Below are positions 1-5,805 of a stretch of DNA of 7,636 bases, in pieces; position 1 is the first letter of the stretch; the number at the start of each line of letters is the position of its first letter. The notes beneath the pieces were generated by a model, which was not told the DNA's origin, did not search any database, and worked only from the letters and a program-made list of their open reading frames with translations. This DNA is from Maricaulis sp. (GTDB lineage: Bacteria > Pseudomonadota > Alphaproteobacteria > Caulobacterales > Maricaulaceae): positions 1 through 7,636 of the forward strand of contig NZLV01000145.1 of assembly GCA_002694345.1 (NCBI GenBank). Direction: 5' to 3'. Made by a program: the position numbers and the translations under genes.

Positions 1-191
1 GGGCGGAAAGCGAAGCCGGTTCGGCCCAGGTTCTGCGGGACACGGCGGCCCAGAAGCGGCTGGATGTTGAGGGGGTGAACCTGGACGAGGAGCTGGCCTC
101 CATGACCATGTTCCAGACGTCCTACAATGCCTCGGCGCGCATGATGCAGGCGGCCAAGGAAATGACCGAAACCCTGCTCAATATTGTCTAG
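1..191 (+). CDS. flgK: Flagellar hook-associated protein 1 FlgK, C-terminal end (5' truncated by window)
   Basis: The reading frame runs from the left edge (first full codon at base 3) to a TAG stop at 189-191, giving 62 residues. The end contains GVNLDEELASMTMFQTSYNA followed by SARMMQAAKEMTETLLNIV. This is the conserved C-terminal helix of FlgK, related to other axial flagellar proteins: the 'NLDEEL..M..FQ..Y.A.A+++....EM..TLL' pattern. FlgK (HAP1) is exported by the flagellar type III apparatus and forms the first junction ring between hook and filament; the C-terminal helix packs with the N-terminal one in the tube core. flgL begins 12 bases after its stop, the usual flgK-flgL order, so the two are almost certainly co-transcribed. 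The rest of the gene and its promoter lie outside the window. Confidence 0.93.
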   Translation, partial: AESEAGSAQVLRDTAAQKRLDVEGVNLDEELASMTMFQTSYNASARMMQAAKEMTETLLNIV

Positions 192-203
192 AAGGAATAG
201 GCG

Positions 204-1118
204 ATGACGCGGATTTCCACCTATGCAGCCAATCAGTCCGCCCTGATGGACCTGATGCGGGCGCAAAAGAACATGTTTGACGCGCAGCAGCAGCTGACGA
301 CGGGCAAGATGGCCAATGACCTCAAGGGGATCGGCTATCAGGCCGAGTCCTTGTCAGCCTCGCGTGCGGCGATGGAGCGGGCCAAGTCCTACGAGGAGGC
401 GGCTGTGCGAACCGAGTCCCGCCTGGCGGCCCAGAATATCGCCCTGGAACAAATGGCGGATGCCGTCTCCTCCCTGCGGACCTCGGTGACGTCCAAGGAA
501 GGCGACTACATCATGCACCAGGTGCGTGAGGCCTTCTACGAGGTCACCAACGCGCTCAACACCAAGCATTCCGGAGCCTATCTGTTCGGCGGAACCCGGT
601 CGGATGTGGCCCCGGTCAATGTCGCCAATCTGTCCGATCTGGTGCCGCTGGCCGGCGCGAACGATGTGTTCGAGAACAATCAGCGCACCCCGGTCGTGCA
701 GCTGGACCAGGGCTATACGCTGGATGTCGGCATGCTGGCCGATGATGTCGGTGGCGAGGTGATGGCGGCGTTCAAGCGGATCGCCGACTTCGACGCGGGT
801 GCCAATGGGCCTTTCCAATCCCCCCTGACCGCCGCCCAGGACGCGTTCCTGACGACCGAGATCCAGAACGTCATCACGGCGCTGGACAATCTCTATGTCC
901 GTGTCGGCGAGAACGGGGCCAAGCAGAACCAGGTCGAGAACCTCAAGAATTCCCATGTCGACCGGCAGGACTTCCTGACCCAGATGATTTCGGACATCGA
1001 GGATGCCGACATGGCTGAGGCGGCAAACCGTTTCCAGCAAGCCCAGACCGCTGTGGACGTGGCCGCCGTCACCTTCTCCACCCTCAATGATGTTTCCCTG
1101 CTGCCGTATCTGAGATAG
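204..1118 (+). CDS. flgL: Flagellar hook-associated protein 3 FlgL (flagellin-like)
   Basis: This 304-residue protein has the flagellin architecture. A conserved N-terminal coiled-coil domain starts MTRISTYAANQSALMDLM and runs to about residue 95. The variable middle begins with the FlgL-type segment YLFGGTRSD (126-134). The C-terminal flagellin domain (about 222-304) includes DIEDADMAEAANRFQQAQTA and ends in LLPYLR. Its length matches HAP3 proteins and is shorter than many filament flagellins. The start ATG at 204 follows a GAAGGA ribosome site at about 191-196. FlgL forms the second junction ring between FlgK and the filament and leaves the cell unfolded through the flagellar export gate; no signal peptide is expected or seen. 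Placement directly behind flgK supports HAP3 rather than a filament flagellin. No clear intrinsic terminator follows the stop. Confidence 0.93.
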   Translation: MTRISTYAANQSALMDLMRAQKNMFDAQQQLTTGKMANDLKGIGYQAESLSASRAAMERAKSYEEAAVRTESRLAAQNIALEQMADAVSSLRTSVTSKEGDYIMHQVREAFYEVTNALNTKHSGAYLFGGTRSDVAPVNVANLSDLVPLAGANDVFENNQRTPVVQLDQGYTLDVGMLADDVGGEVMAAFKRIADFDAGANGPFQSPLTAAQDAFLTTEIQNVITALDNLYVRVGENGAKQNQVENLKNSHVDRQDFLTQMISDIEDADMAEAANRFQQAQTAVDVAAVTFSTLNDVSLLPYLR

Positions 1119-1288
1119 GGGCCGGCCTTTTCGTATTCCGTTTGAGCTTTGACGCGACGGGCCATAGCCTCCCGGCATGAAATTGAACCCAAGCTTCGCG
1201 GATATTTTCCGTAAACGGATGATCTCGGGTTTGTTTGGCGAGGCGGTCCCCATGGCTCGGGAGCGCTTATGCCGGAAAGGGCAAAGAA

Positions 1289-1543
1289 ATGACCGAGCGG
1301 CCTGAGGAGGGGTTGCAGTCAGGCGATTACAATCGGCTGGGTGGTTGGGCGGCACTTATTGGCGGTCTCATCACCAGTCTGTGTGCCTTTCTGATGTTTA
1401 GGGCAAATGCGCATATTCTCGTTATAGTGTTGGTTTCTACGCTTGTTTTCGGCGTGTCGCTTGGTGCTGCATTCTACCTGCTCAAATATCCAAAAAGCTT
1501 TGTCGGGGATATTCTCCAGGCCTTGTTCAGGCAGGGCGGGTAG
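1289..1543 (+). CDS. Small two-helix membrane protein, function unknown
   Basis: This frame encodes 84 residues. Two hydrophobic segments are evident: about 19-37 (GWAALIGGLITSLCAFLMF) and about 42-65 (ILVIVLVSTLVFGVSLGAAF...). A short loop (RANAH) joins them, and the amphipathic tail SFVGDILQALF follows. The polar N-terminus (MTERPEEGLQSGDYNR) has no signal peptide. I chose ATG 1289 because a purine-rich GGAAAGGG lies at 1273-1280. A TTG at 1235 would only add 18 residues of unconvincing sequence. One 60-base line inside it (1381-1440) has 25 G/C, about 42%, well below the flanking genes. I recognise no family. It sits alone between flgL and mnmA, 93 bases before mnmA in the same direction, with no evident functional link to either. 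An inner-membrane location is inferred. Confidence 0.68.
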   Translation: MTERPEEGLQSGDYNRLGGWAALIGGLITSLCAFLMFRANAHILVIVLVSTLVFGVSLGAAFYLLKYPKSFVGDILQALFRQGG

Positions 1544-1636
1544 TTGCTGAGGGCTGTATTTCCCGACTGCCTTGGGCTAAGAACCCGCCTCCCATAGACG
1601 TTTGCTGCGGGCCTTGACCCCGCTGGAGGCGAGAGA

Positions 1637-2854
1637 ATGACGACGCTTTTGACCGGCGACGCGGCGACGCGCGCTGATGACCTTCTTTCCGAATTGAACC
1701 TGTCCGGCGATCCGCTGGGGCTGGGCGGTCTTCCCGGTGACCACCGGGTCGTGGTGGCCATGTCCGGCGGTGTGGACAGTTCCGTGACCGCGGCGGTCCT
1801 GCACCGGCTGGGCTATGATGTGGTCGGTGTGACGCTGCAGCTCTACGACCATGGCGCGGCGATCGCCAAGAAGGGCGCTTGTTGTGCCGGTCAGGACATT
1901 TATGACGCCAAGCGCGTCGCCGAGGCCTGCGGCTTTCCCCATTATGTGCTCGACTATGAAAGCCGTTTCCGTGAGGCGGTGATCGAGGAGTTCGCCGACA
2001 CCTATCTGGCCGGCTACACGCCCATTCCCTGCGTGCGCTGCAACCAGACCGTCAAGTTTGCCGATCTGCTGGAAACCGCCAAACAGCTGGGCGCCCGCTG
2101 CATGGCTACCGGTCACTATATCCAGCGTGTCGAGGGCGGGAACGGCCCGGAGCTGCGCCGCGCCGCCGATGCCGGCAAGGACCAGTCCTATTTCCTGTTC
2201 GCGACCACGCATGAACAGCTGGACTTCCTGCGCTTCCCGTTGGGTCATCTCAACAAGGACCAGACGCGCCGTCTGGCCGAAGCGTTTGGCCTGATCGTCG
2301 CGGACAAGCCGGACAGCCAGGACATCTGTTTTGTGCCCAATGGCCGCTATGTCGACATTGTCGAGAAGGTCCGCCCCGGCGCCTCGCGCCCCGGGAAGAT
2401 CGTGCATGTCGATGGCCGGGTGCTGGGCGAGCATGAAGGCGTGATCCGCTACACGGTCGGCCAGCGACGCGGCCTGCAGATCGCTGTCGGCGAGCCGCTC
2501 TACGTCGTCCGCCTGGATGCCGACAAGGCCGAGGTGATCGTCGGTCCCCGAGAGGCGCTGGAAGTCGACACGATAGCCCTGAAGGACATCAACTGGCTGG
2601 GCGATGAGGCCCTGTCGGATGGCGCCCCCGTGCGCGTGAAAGTCCGCTCCACCCGGCCCCCGGTCCCCGCCGCCCTGTCGGTGGAAGGCGATACAATCGG
2701 CGTCGTCCTCGCCAAGGGCGAGGAGGGCGTCGCCCCGGGCCAGGCCTGCGTCTTCTACTCACCGGACGATGAGGACCGCGTGCTCGGCGGTGGCTGGATT
2801 GCGCGGACGAGTGGGCAGCGGACTGCCGGGTCGGGTGTGCGGCTGATTGGCTAG
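1637..2854 (+). CDS. mnmA: tRNA-specific 2-thiouridylase MnmA
   Basis: The 405-residue product is MnmA (TrmU), a cytosolic enzyme that uses ATP and relayed sulfur to make 2-thiouridine at wobble position 34 of tRNA-Lys, -Glu and -Gln. The PP-loop ATP pyrophosphatase motif SGGVDSSV is at 43-50. The family's two catalytic cysteines fit Cys135 in PCVRCNQTVKF and Cys231 in DSQDICFVP. ATGHY (157-161), KDQSYFL (181-187) and YTVGQRRGL are further MnmA hallmarks. The C-terminal third is the usual beta-barrel substrate domain. ATG 1637 has a strong GGAGG site at 1625-1629. This start leaves about 37 residues before the first strand (HRVVVAMSGG), longer than the short lead in E. coli MnmA. No other in-frame start with a comparable ribosome site is obvious. 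An essential-type housekeeping gene, it is unrelated to its neighbours. Confidence 0.95.
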   Translation: MTTLLTGDAATRADDLLSELNLSGDPLGLGGLPGDHRVVVAMSGGVDSSVTAAVLHRLGYDVVGVTLQLYDHGAAIAKKGACCAGQDIYDAKRVAEACGFPHYVLDYESRFREAVIEEFADTYLAGYTPIPCVRCNQTVKFADLLETAKQLGARCMATGHYIQRVEGGNGPELRRAADAGKDQSYFLFATTHEQLDFLRFPLGHLNKDQTRRLAEAFGLIVADKPDSQDICFVPNGRYVDIVEKVRPGASRPGKIVHVDGRVLGEHEGVIRYTVGQRRGLQIAVGEPLYVVRLDADKAEVIVGPREALEVDTIALKDINWLGDEALSDGAPVRVKVRSTRPPVPAALSVEGDTIGVVLAKGEEGVAPGQACVFYSPDDEDRVLGGGWIARTSGQRTAGSGVRLIG

Positions 2855-2872
2855 CGGCCGGAACAAAACGGG

Positions 2873-2895
2873 AGCATGTCTCTTCGGGGTATGCT
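2873..2895. promoter_or_regulatory. Inverted repeat overlapping the parDE promoter, possible operator
   Basis: AGCAT at 2873-2877 and its exact complement ATGCT at 2891-2895 are separated by 13 bases, and the right arm overlaps the candidate -10 region. ParD-type ribbon-helix-helix antitoxins normally repress their own promoter through such repeats, so this is a reasonable but weak operator candidate: five-base arms also arise often by chance. Confidence 0.25.
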
Positions 2896-2900
2896 AGAAT
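2892..2900 (+). promoter_or_regulatory. Extended -10 promoter candidate for parDE
   Basis: TGC followed by TAGAAT (2895-2900) matches the extended -10 pattern TGnTATAAT at all but one of the hexamer positions. The sequence 17 bases upstream (GAGCAT) is not a good -35, which fits an extended -10 promoter. Transcription would start near 2907, giving a leader of roughly 16 bases that carries the AGAGGG ribosome site (2911-2916) of parD. Confidence 0.4.
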
Positions 2901-2922
2901 TACAACCTGAAGAGGGTGTTCA

Positions 2923-3168
2923 ATGTCCATTTCGCTCGACAAGCGCTGGCAGCTCTTCGTGAAAGAGCAGGTGGAGCAGGGCCGTTACCGCACGGAGGCT
3001 GAAGTCGTGGAAGATGGATTGCGTCTGATCGCCGAGCGCGAAGCGAAACGGGCGGCATTGCGGCAGTCATTGAATGATGCAATTGAGCGCGGCGGGGAGA
3101 ACGCCTCGGACGCGGTTGTTGATCGCTTGCGGGCCAAGGCCGAGCAGCTGAAAACCAAAGGCGGATAG
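2923..3168 (+). CDS. parD: ParD-family antitoxin (ribbon-helix-helix)
   Basis: This 81-residue protein has the ParD plan. A short N-terminal beta strand (SISLD) is followed by two helices (KRWQLFVKEQVEQGRYRTEA, then EVVEDGLRLIAERE). That is the family pattern 'S..L......f....V..G.Y....EVV...LRll.e.E' in residues 2-40. A charged C-terminal tail (41-81) would wrap the toxin. The N-terminal dimer is expected to bind the operon's own promoter. ATG 2923 is preceded by AGAGGG at 2911-2916. The toxin gene starts one base after the stop, so the two are translationally coupled. The antitoxin blocks ParE and represses the operon with it. Family assignment comes from pattern and partnership, not from a search; CopG/Arc-like is the general fold. 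Confidence 0.85.
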   Translation: MSISLDKRWQLFVKEQVEQGRYRTEAEVVEDGLRLIAEREAKRAALRQSLNDAIERGGENASDAVVDRLRAKAEQLKTKGG

Positions 3169-3169
3169 A

Positions 3170-3481
3170 TTGCGGTTCGTCCGCTATCTCGATGCAGCCG
3201 AAGACGACCTCAATGCGATATTCGATTTTGTTCATGTGCAAAGCCGTAGCGCGCAAACGGCGCTGGCGTTTGTAGAATCGATCATCGACCGGGTCTCGGC
3301 TATCGCCGATCAACCCTTTGAACTCGGACGAGACAGGATTGAGCTAGGCCACGGCCTGCGTAGCTTGCCGTTTGGGAAGTATGTGCTGTTTTTCCGCTAT
3401 ACCGATAATGGGTTGGAGGTTGTGCGCATCATTGAAGGTCACCGAGATCTGGATGCGCAGTTCGACGCTCCGGGTCGCTAG
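3170..3481 (+). CDS. parE: ParE/RelE-superfamily toxin with TTG start
   Basis: The 103-residue protein fits the ParE/RelE toxin fold. It has an N-terminal strand (RFVRYLDAAEDDL), helices over about 10-50 including the 'A..F...I......I...P..G..R' pattern (FVESIIDRVSAIADQPFELGRDR), and the C-terminal sheet LPFGKYVLFFRYTDNGLEVVRIIEGHRDLDAQF (residues about 66-98). The last part matches the ParE hallmark 'f..Y.i.Yr...+.i.ivri.hg.RD'. ParE toxins inhibit DNA gyrase, while RelE relatives cleave mRNA; the antitoxin type and the lack of RelE-type catalytic clustering favour ParE. The start appears to be TTG at 3170-3172, one base after the parD stop, with AAAGGCGG just upstream inside parD. No ATG lies near the domain start. 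The weak start may keep toxin below antitoxin. The frame is intact, so the module may be active. Confidence 0.83.
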   Translation: MRFVRYLDAAEDDLNAIFDFVHVQSRSAQTALAFVESIIDRVSAIADQPFELGRDRIELGHGLRSLPFGKYVLFFRYTDNGLEVVRIIEGHRDLDAQFDAPGR

Positions 3482-3624
3482 CCCGCTCACCCGACTCAAG
3501 CCACCCCTGTCTCACTCGGCTACCCAGCACGGCGGTCCAGTGCTGCTACCGCTAACAGCTCGCTCCGCTGCGTCATCACTGAAAAGTTGAACGCGGTATC
3601 AAGTTTGGCTACAAAGCGGGTGAA

Positions 3625-3643
3625 GCTTGCGAAAAGCGCAAGC
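3625..3643. repeat. Perfect 7-base inverted repeat (hairpin-capable)
   Basis: GCTTGCG (3625-3631) and CGCAAGC (3637-3643) are exact complements around the five-base loop AAAAG. The following bases are purine-rich (GGAAGAAAGG), so this is not a standard plus-strand intrinsic terminator. It could be a protein site, part of an RNA structure, or chance. It lies about 75 bases upstream of the thiolase promoter candidate. Confidence 0.35.
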
Positions 3644-3716
3644 GGAAGAAAGGTTTGCCATGATCGGTGGCAATCGGGTCCGGCCCGTGCAGCCAATGCC
3701 GCATCTGCGAAATAAC

Positions 3717-3744
3717 TTGACGCTGGTCCGCTTGTTTTGATCAT
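3717..3744 (+). promoter_or_regulatory. Sigma70-type promoter candidate for the thiolase gene
   Basis: TTGACG at 3717-3722 matches the -35 consensus at five of six bases. GATCAT at 3739-3744 matches the -10 at four of six, with a 16-base spacer. A start near 3751 gives a leader of about 38 bases. That leader carries the direct repeat AGACTT (3752-3757 and 3761-3766) and the ribosome site GAGGAG (3776-3781), seven bases before the ATG. Confidence 0.45.
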
Positions 3745-3788
3745 GCGCGCCAGACTTCTGAGACTTTCAACCCCCGAGGAGACACGAC

Positions 3789-4979
3789 ATGAGTGCTAGC
3801 GACGATCCGATCGTCATCGTCGGCATGGCCCGCACCCCGATGGGCGGCCTGCTGGGTGAGCTCTCTCCCCTGTCCGCCAATGAGCTGGGCGCCATCGCCG
3901 TGAAGGCTGCCATGGAAGAGGCCGGTCTGGCCGGTGATGATGTCGACCAGGTCCTGATGGGCAATGTGCTCATGGCTGGCCAGGGGCAGGCCCCGGGCCG
4001 CCAGGCCGCCATCAAGGCCGGCCTGCCGAAATCCGTCGAAGCCACCACGCTGAACAAGATGTGCGGCTCCGGCATGCAGGCGGCCATCATGGGTCGTTCG
4101 GCCATCGCCGCGGGTGATGCGGAAATCATCATCGCGGGCGGCATGGAATCCATGACCAACGCGCCGCACATGCTGCCGACCCACCGCGGCGGGTTCAAAT
4201 ACGGCCATGACGTCGTCAAGGACCACATGGCCCAGGACGGTCTGGAAGACGCCTATGAGAAAAAGGCGATGGGCGTGTTTGCCGACATGATCGCGGAAGA
4301 ACACCAGTTCACGCGCGAACAACAGGACGCCTATGCCCTGGAAACCCTGGCCCGCGCCCAACGCGCGACCAAGGATGGCGACTTCAAGCGCGAGATCACG
4401 CCGGTGACCATCCAGACCCGCAAGGGCGATGTCGTGGTCGATACGGACGAACTGCCGCGCAAGGCCATGCCGGAGAAGATCCCGAGCCTGCGCCCGGCCT
4501 TCGGCAAGGATGGCACGGTGACGGCGGCGAATGCTTCGGCCATCTCTGACGGCGCTGCGGCCCTGATCATGATGCGCTTGTCGGAAGCGGAACGCCGCGG
4601 TCTCAAGCCGATCGCCAAGATCGTCGCGACCGCCGCCCACGCCCATGAGCCGGCCTATTTCACCACCGCTCCGGTCCCGGCCATGCGCAAGGTCGTCGAG
4701 CGCGCCGGCTGGCAGGTCGAGGATGTCGATCTGTGGGAGATCAACGAGGCTTTCGCCGTGGTGCCGATGATCGCGATGAAGGAGCTGGGCATTTCCCACG
4801 ACATCATCAACGTCAATGGCGGCGCCTGCGCCCTGGGTCACCCGATCGGCGCTTCCGGTGCCCGCATCATGGTGACGCTGCTGGCCGCGCTGGAAAAGCA
4901 CGGCAAGTCCAAGGGCGTCGCCTCGCTCTGCATCGGTGGCGGCGAAGCCACGGCCGTCGCCGTGGAGCGTCTGGCGTAG
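3789..4979 (+). CDS. Thiolase (acetyl-CoA C-acetyltransferase / acyltransferase)
   Basis: This 396-residue protein is a full-length thiolase, close to the usual 390-395. The nucleophile is Cys92 in LNKMCGSGMQA. NEAFAVV is at 319-325, His351 lies in GHPIGASGARI, and Cys381 in the C-terminal CIGGGEA is the general base. This is the complete Cys/Asn/His/Cys active site of thiolase family enzymes. The pattern and length match biosynthetic-type acetoacetyl-CoA thiolases, which interconvert two acetyl-CoA with acetoacetyl-CoA and CoA. Degradative use in isoleucine or fatty-acid breakdown cannot be excluded from sequence alone, and no phaB or acyl-CoA dehydrogenase sits beside it. The protein is cytosolic, with no signal peptide. 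ATG 3789 has GAGGAG seven bases upstream. The gene has its own promoter candidate and is followed by a hairpin, so it is probably monocistronic. The bkd gene 1.7 kb away hints at shared acyl-CoA metabolism. Confidence 0.92.
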   Translation: MSASDDPIVIVGMARTPMGGLLGELSPLSANELGAIAVKAAMEEAGLAGDDVDQVLMGNVLMAGQGQAPGRQAAIKAGLPKSVEATTLNKMCGSGMQAAIMGRSAIAAGDAEIIIAGGMESMTNAPHMLPTHRGGFKYGHDVVKDHMAQDGLEDAYEKKAMGVFADMIAEEHQFTREQQDAYALETLARAQRATKDGDFKREITPVTIQTRKGDVVVDTDELPRKAMPEKIPSLRPAFGKDGTVTAANASAISDGAAALIMMRLSEAERRGLKPIAKIVATAAHAHEPAYFTTAPVPAMRKVVERAGWQVEDVDLWEINEAFAVVPMIAMKELGISHDIINVNGGACALGHPIGASGARIMVTLLAALEKHGKSKGVASLCIGGGEATAVAVERLA

Positions 4980-4986
4980 GCTTTTA

Positions 4987-5022
4987 GCTCGCCTGGCCAC
5001 CTTCTTGGGTGTCTGGGCGAGC
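4987..5022. terminator. Hairpin after the thiolase gene, possible terminator without T-run
   Basis: GCTCGCC (4987-4993) pairs exactly with GGCGAGC (5016-5022). Inside it, CACC (4998-5001) pairs with GGTG (5008-5011) around a TTCTTG loop region. It starts eight bases after the thiolase stop, the normal place for a terminator. However, GCTAGTC follows on the plus strand rather than a T-tract, so it would be a non-canonical terminator or an mRNA-stabilising stem. Confidence 0.4.
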
Positions 5023-5075
5023 GCTAGTCTATCTGGAAACTGTCTGAAGATGCTGGAGTGAAAGGGCCTGTCTGA

Positions 5076-5762
5076 ATGGTTGAGTATGACCCTTCAAAAA
5101 CCCTCATCTTCATCCATGTCCCAAAAACCGGCGGTATTTCTGTAAAGGAATTGGTCCGATCATGGTTTCCAGAGCGGCTTCGTTTGCATTATTACGACGA
5201 AGTCGCAGCCAAAATGCCACCCAAACTAGACCTCGAGCGCCTTGAAAGCGCCGGCCGTGCGCCGGTGGTATACGGCCACTTTAACAGTCTTAGGGGTTTT
5301 GGTGTTGAGCAATATTACCCCCGTGTTCAGCAATTTTTAGCGATTATCCGTGAGCCGTATCAACTCATGGTCTCCCAGTATTTTTATAGGAAAAAAGTTG
5401 GGAGTGATTGGAAAGATCAATCGATAGTTCCAAGTGGAGATTTGAAGGATTTTGTTTCCCAGCAGCCGGTTAACATGCTGAATCATTTCCCGAGACAAAT
5501 TAATACTAACAATTACAAAGAAATAATCGAGAAGTATTTTATTGGCGTAGGTTTGACGGAGTTTTTGCCAGACAGTCTGCAGCGCTTCGCTCAGAAGTTA
5601 GGGGTGCCGTTCCGGGCAGAAGAGCTCGGTCACCTCAACGCTACGGCGCGAACGGACGCTTTGCCAGACGAATATCGTGCGGTTTTTCGAGAAACGCACC
5701 CTCTGGAATACGCGGTGTATGACTACGTCAGAGCGCACTTTGCGCCGCGTTCTGAGGCGTAG
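5076..5762 (+). CDS. Sulfotransferase-family protein (Sulfotransfer_2-like)
   Basis: The 228-residue protein carries both PAPS-binding signatures of sulfotransferases. The 5'-phosphosulfate loop is IFIHVPKTGGISV (11-23). The 3'-phosphate region is AIIREPYQLMVSQYFY (89-104), matching the 'lRdP..r..S.y.y' pattern. Other family-like pieces are GHF (67-69), NHFPRQI (136-142), VGLTEFL (158-164) and HLNAT (186-190). The type resembles small bacterial relatives of heparan/galactose O-sulfotransferases, which transfer sulfate from PAPS to sugars; the acceptor is unknown, with surface polysaccharide the likely guess. ATG 5076 is preceded by AAAGGG (5061-5066). No signal peptide or membrane segment is visible. 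Two counted 60-base lines (from 5401 and from 5521) are each 40% GC, against 67% in one thiolase line, which suggests recent acquisition. It stands alone, with no glycosyltransferase neighbours here. Confidence 0.82.
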   Translation: MVEYDPSKTLIFIHVPKTGGISVKELVRSWFPERLRLHYYDEVAAKMPPKLDLERLESAGRAPVVYGHFNSLRGFGVEQYYPRVQQFLAIIREPYQLMVSQYFYRKKVGSDWKDQSIVPSGDLKDFVSQQPVNMLNHFPRQINTNNYKEIIEKYFIGVGLTEFLPDSLQRFAQKLGVPFRAEELGHLNATARTDALPDEYRAVFRETHPLEYAVYDYVRAHFAPRSEA

Positions 5763-5772
5763 GGTTAGGTCG

Positions 5773-5788
5773 CGCCGCCGGAACGGCG
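5773..5788. terminator. Short GC hairpin between convergent genes
   Basis: CGCCG (5773-5777) and CGGCG (5784-5788) can pair around CCGGAA. It lies eleven bases after the sulfotransferase stop and 17 bases past the end of the convergent small gene, so it could end transcripts from either side. It is followed only by TGGTTTAT, not a solid T-run, so the call is weak. Confidence 0.3.
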
Positions 5789-5805
5789 TGGTTTATCGGT
5801 GCGTG

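Larger units (their letters stand above)
3482..3788. other. 307-base stretch without a convincing gene between parE and the thiolase
   Basis: No plus-strand frame here has a credible ribosome site or protein pattern. A 74-codon minus-strand frame (3520-3744) is open, but it lacks a recognisable domain and would lie on top of the thiolase promoter. Two hairpin-capable repeats occur: CAGCAC (3525-3530) with GTGCTG (3540-3545), and a perfect 7-base stem at 3625-3643. Neither is followed by a T-run. The last 70 bases hold a plausible promoter and the ribosome site of the thiolase. The rest may be spacer left behind by insertion of the toxin-antitoxin pair, which is inference only. Confidence 0.5.

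Noticed and set aside
1119..1134. GGCCGGCC followed by TTTT after flgL as an intrinsic terminator
   Set aside because: The palindrome has no loop and cannot form a stable hairpin, and four T residues alone are not enough.
1149..1176. TTGACG at 1149-1154 as a promoter for the downstream small gene
   Set aside because: No acceptable -10 hexamer occurs 16-18 bases downstream.
1235..1288. TTG-started N-terminal extension of the two-helix membrane protein
   Set aside because: ATG 1289 has a suitable purine-rich site upstream, while the extension adds residues with no helical or signal character.
1177..1305. Possible 42-residue plus-strand frame starting MKLNPSFADIFRKRM
   Set aside because: No ribosome site precedes the ATG, it overlaps the start of the better-supported two-helix membrane protein, and it ends in unlikely arginine-rich sequence.
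354..1355. Long minus-strand open frame opposite flgL
   Set aside because: It lies antisense to a clear flgL, its protein is rich in G/R/H/D/L without any domain, and long antisense frames are normal in high-GC DNA with third-position C/G bias.
1577..2434. Long minus-strand open frame opposite mnmA
   Set aside because: It is antisense to the well-supported mnmA, with low-complexity composition and no family pattern.
3520..3744. 74-codon minus-strand open frame after parE
   Set aside because: No ribosome site or recognisable pattern was seen, and it would read out from the thiolase promoter. Kept only as part of the unexplained non-coding stretch.
3741..5000. 419-codon minus-strand open frame opposite the thiolase
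   Set aside because: It is a shadow of the thiolase gene, full of G/D/H/R repeats typical of antisense translation, and has no recognisable motif.
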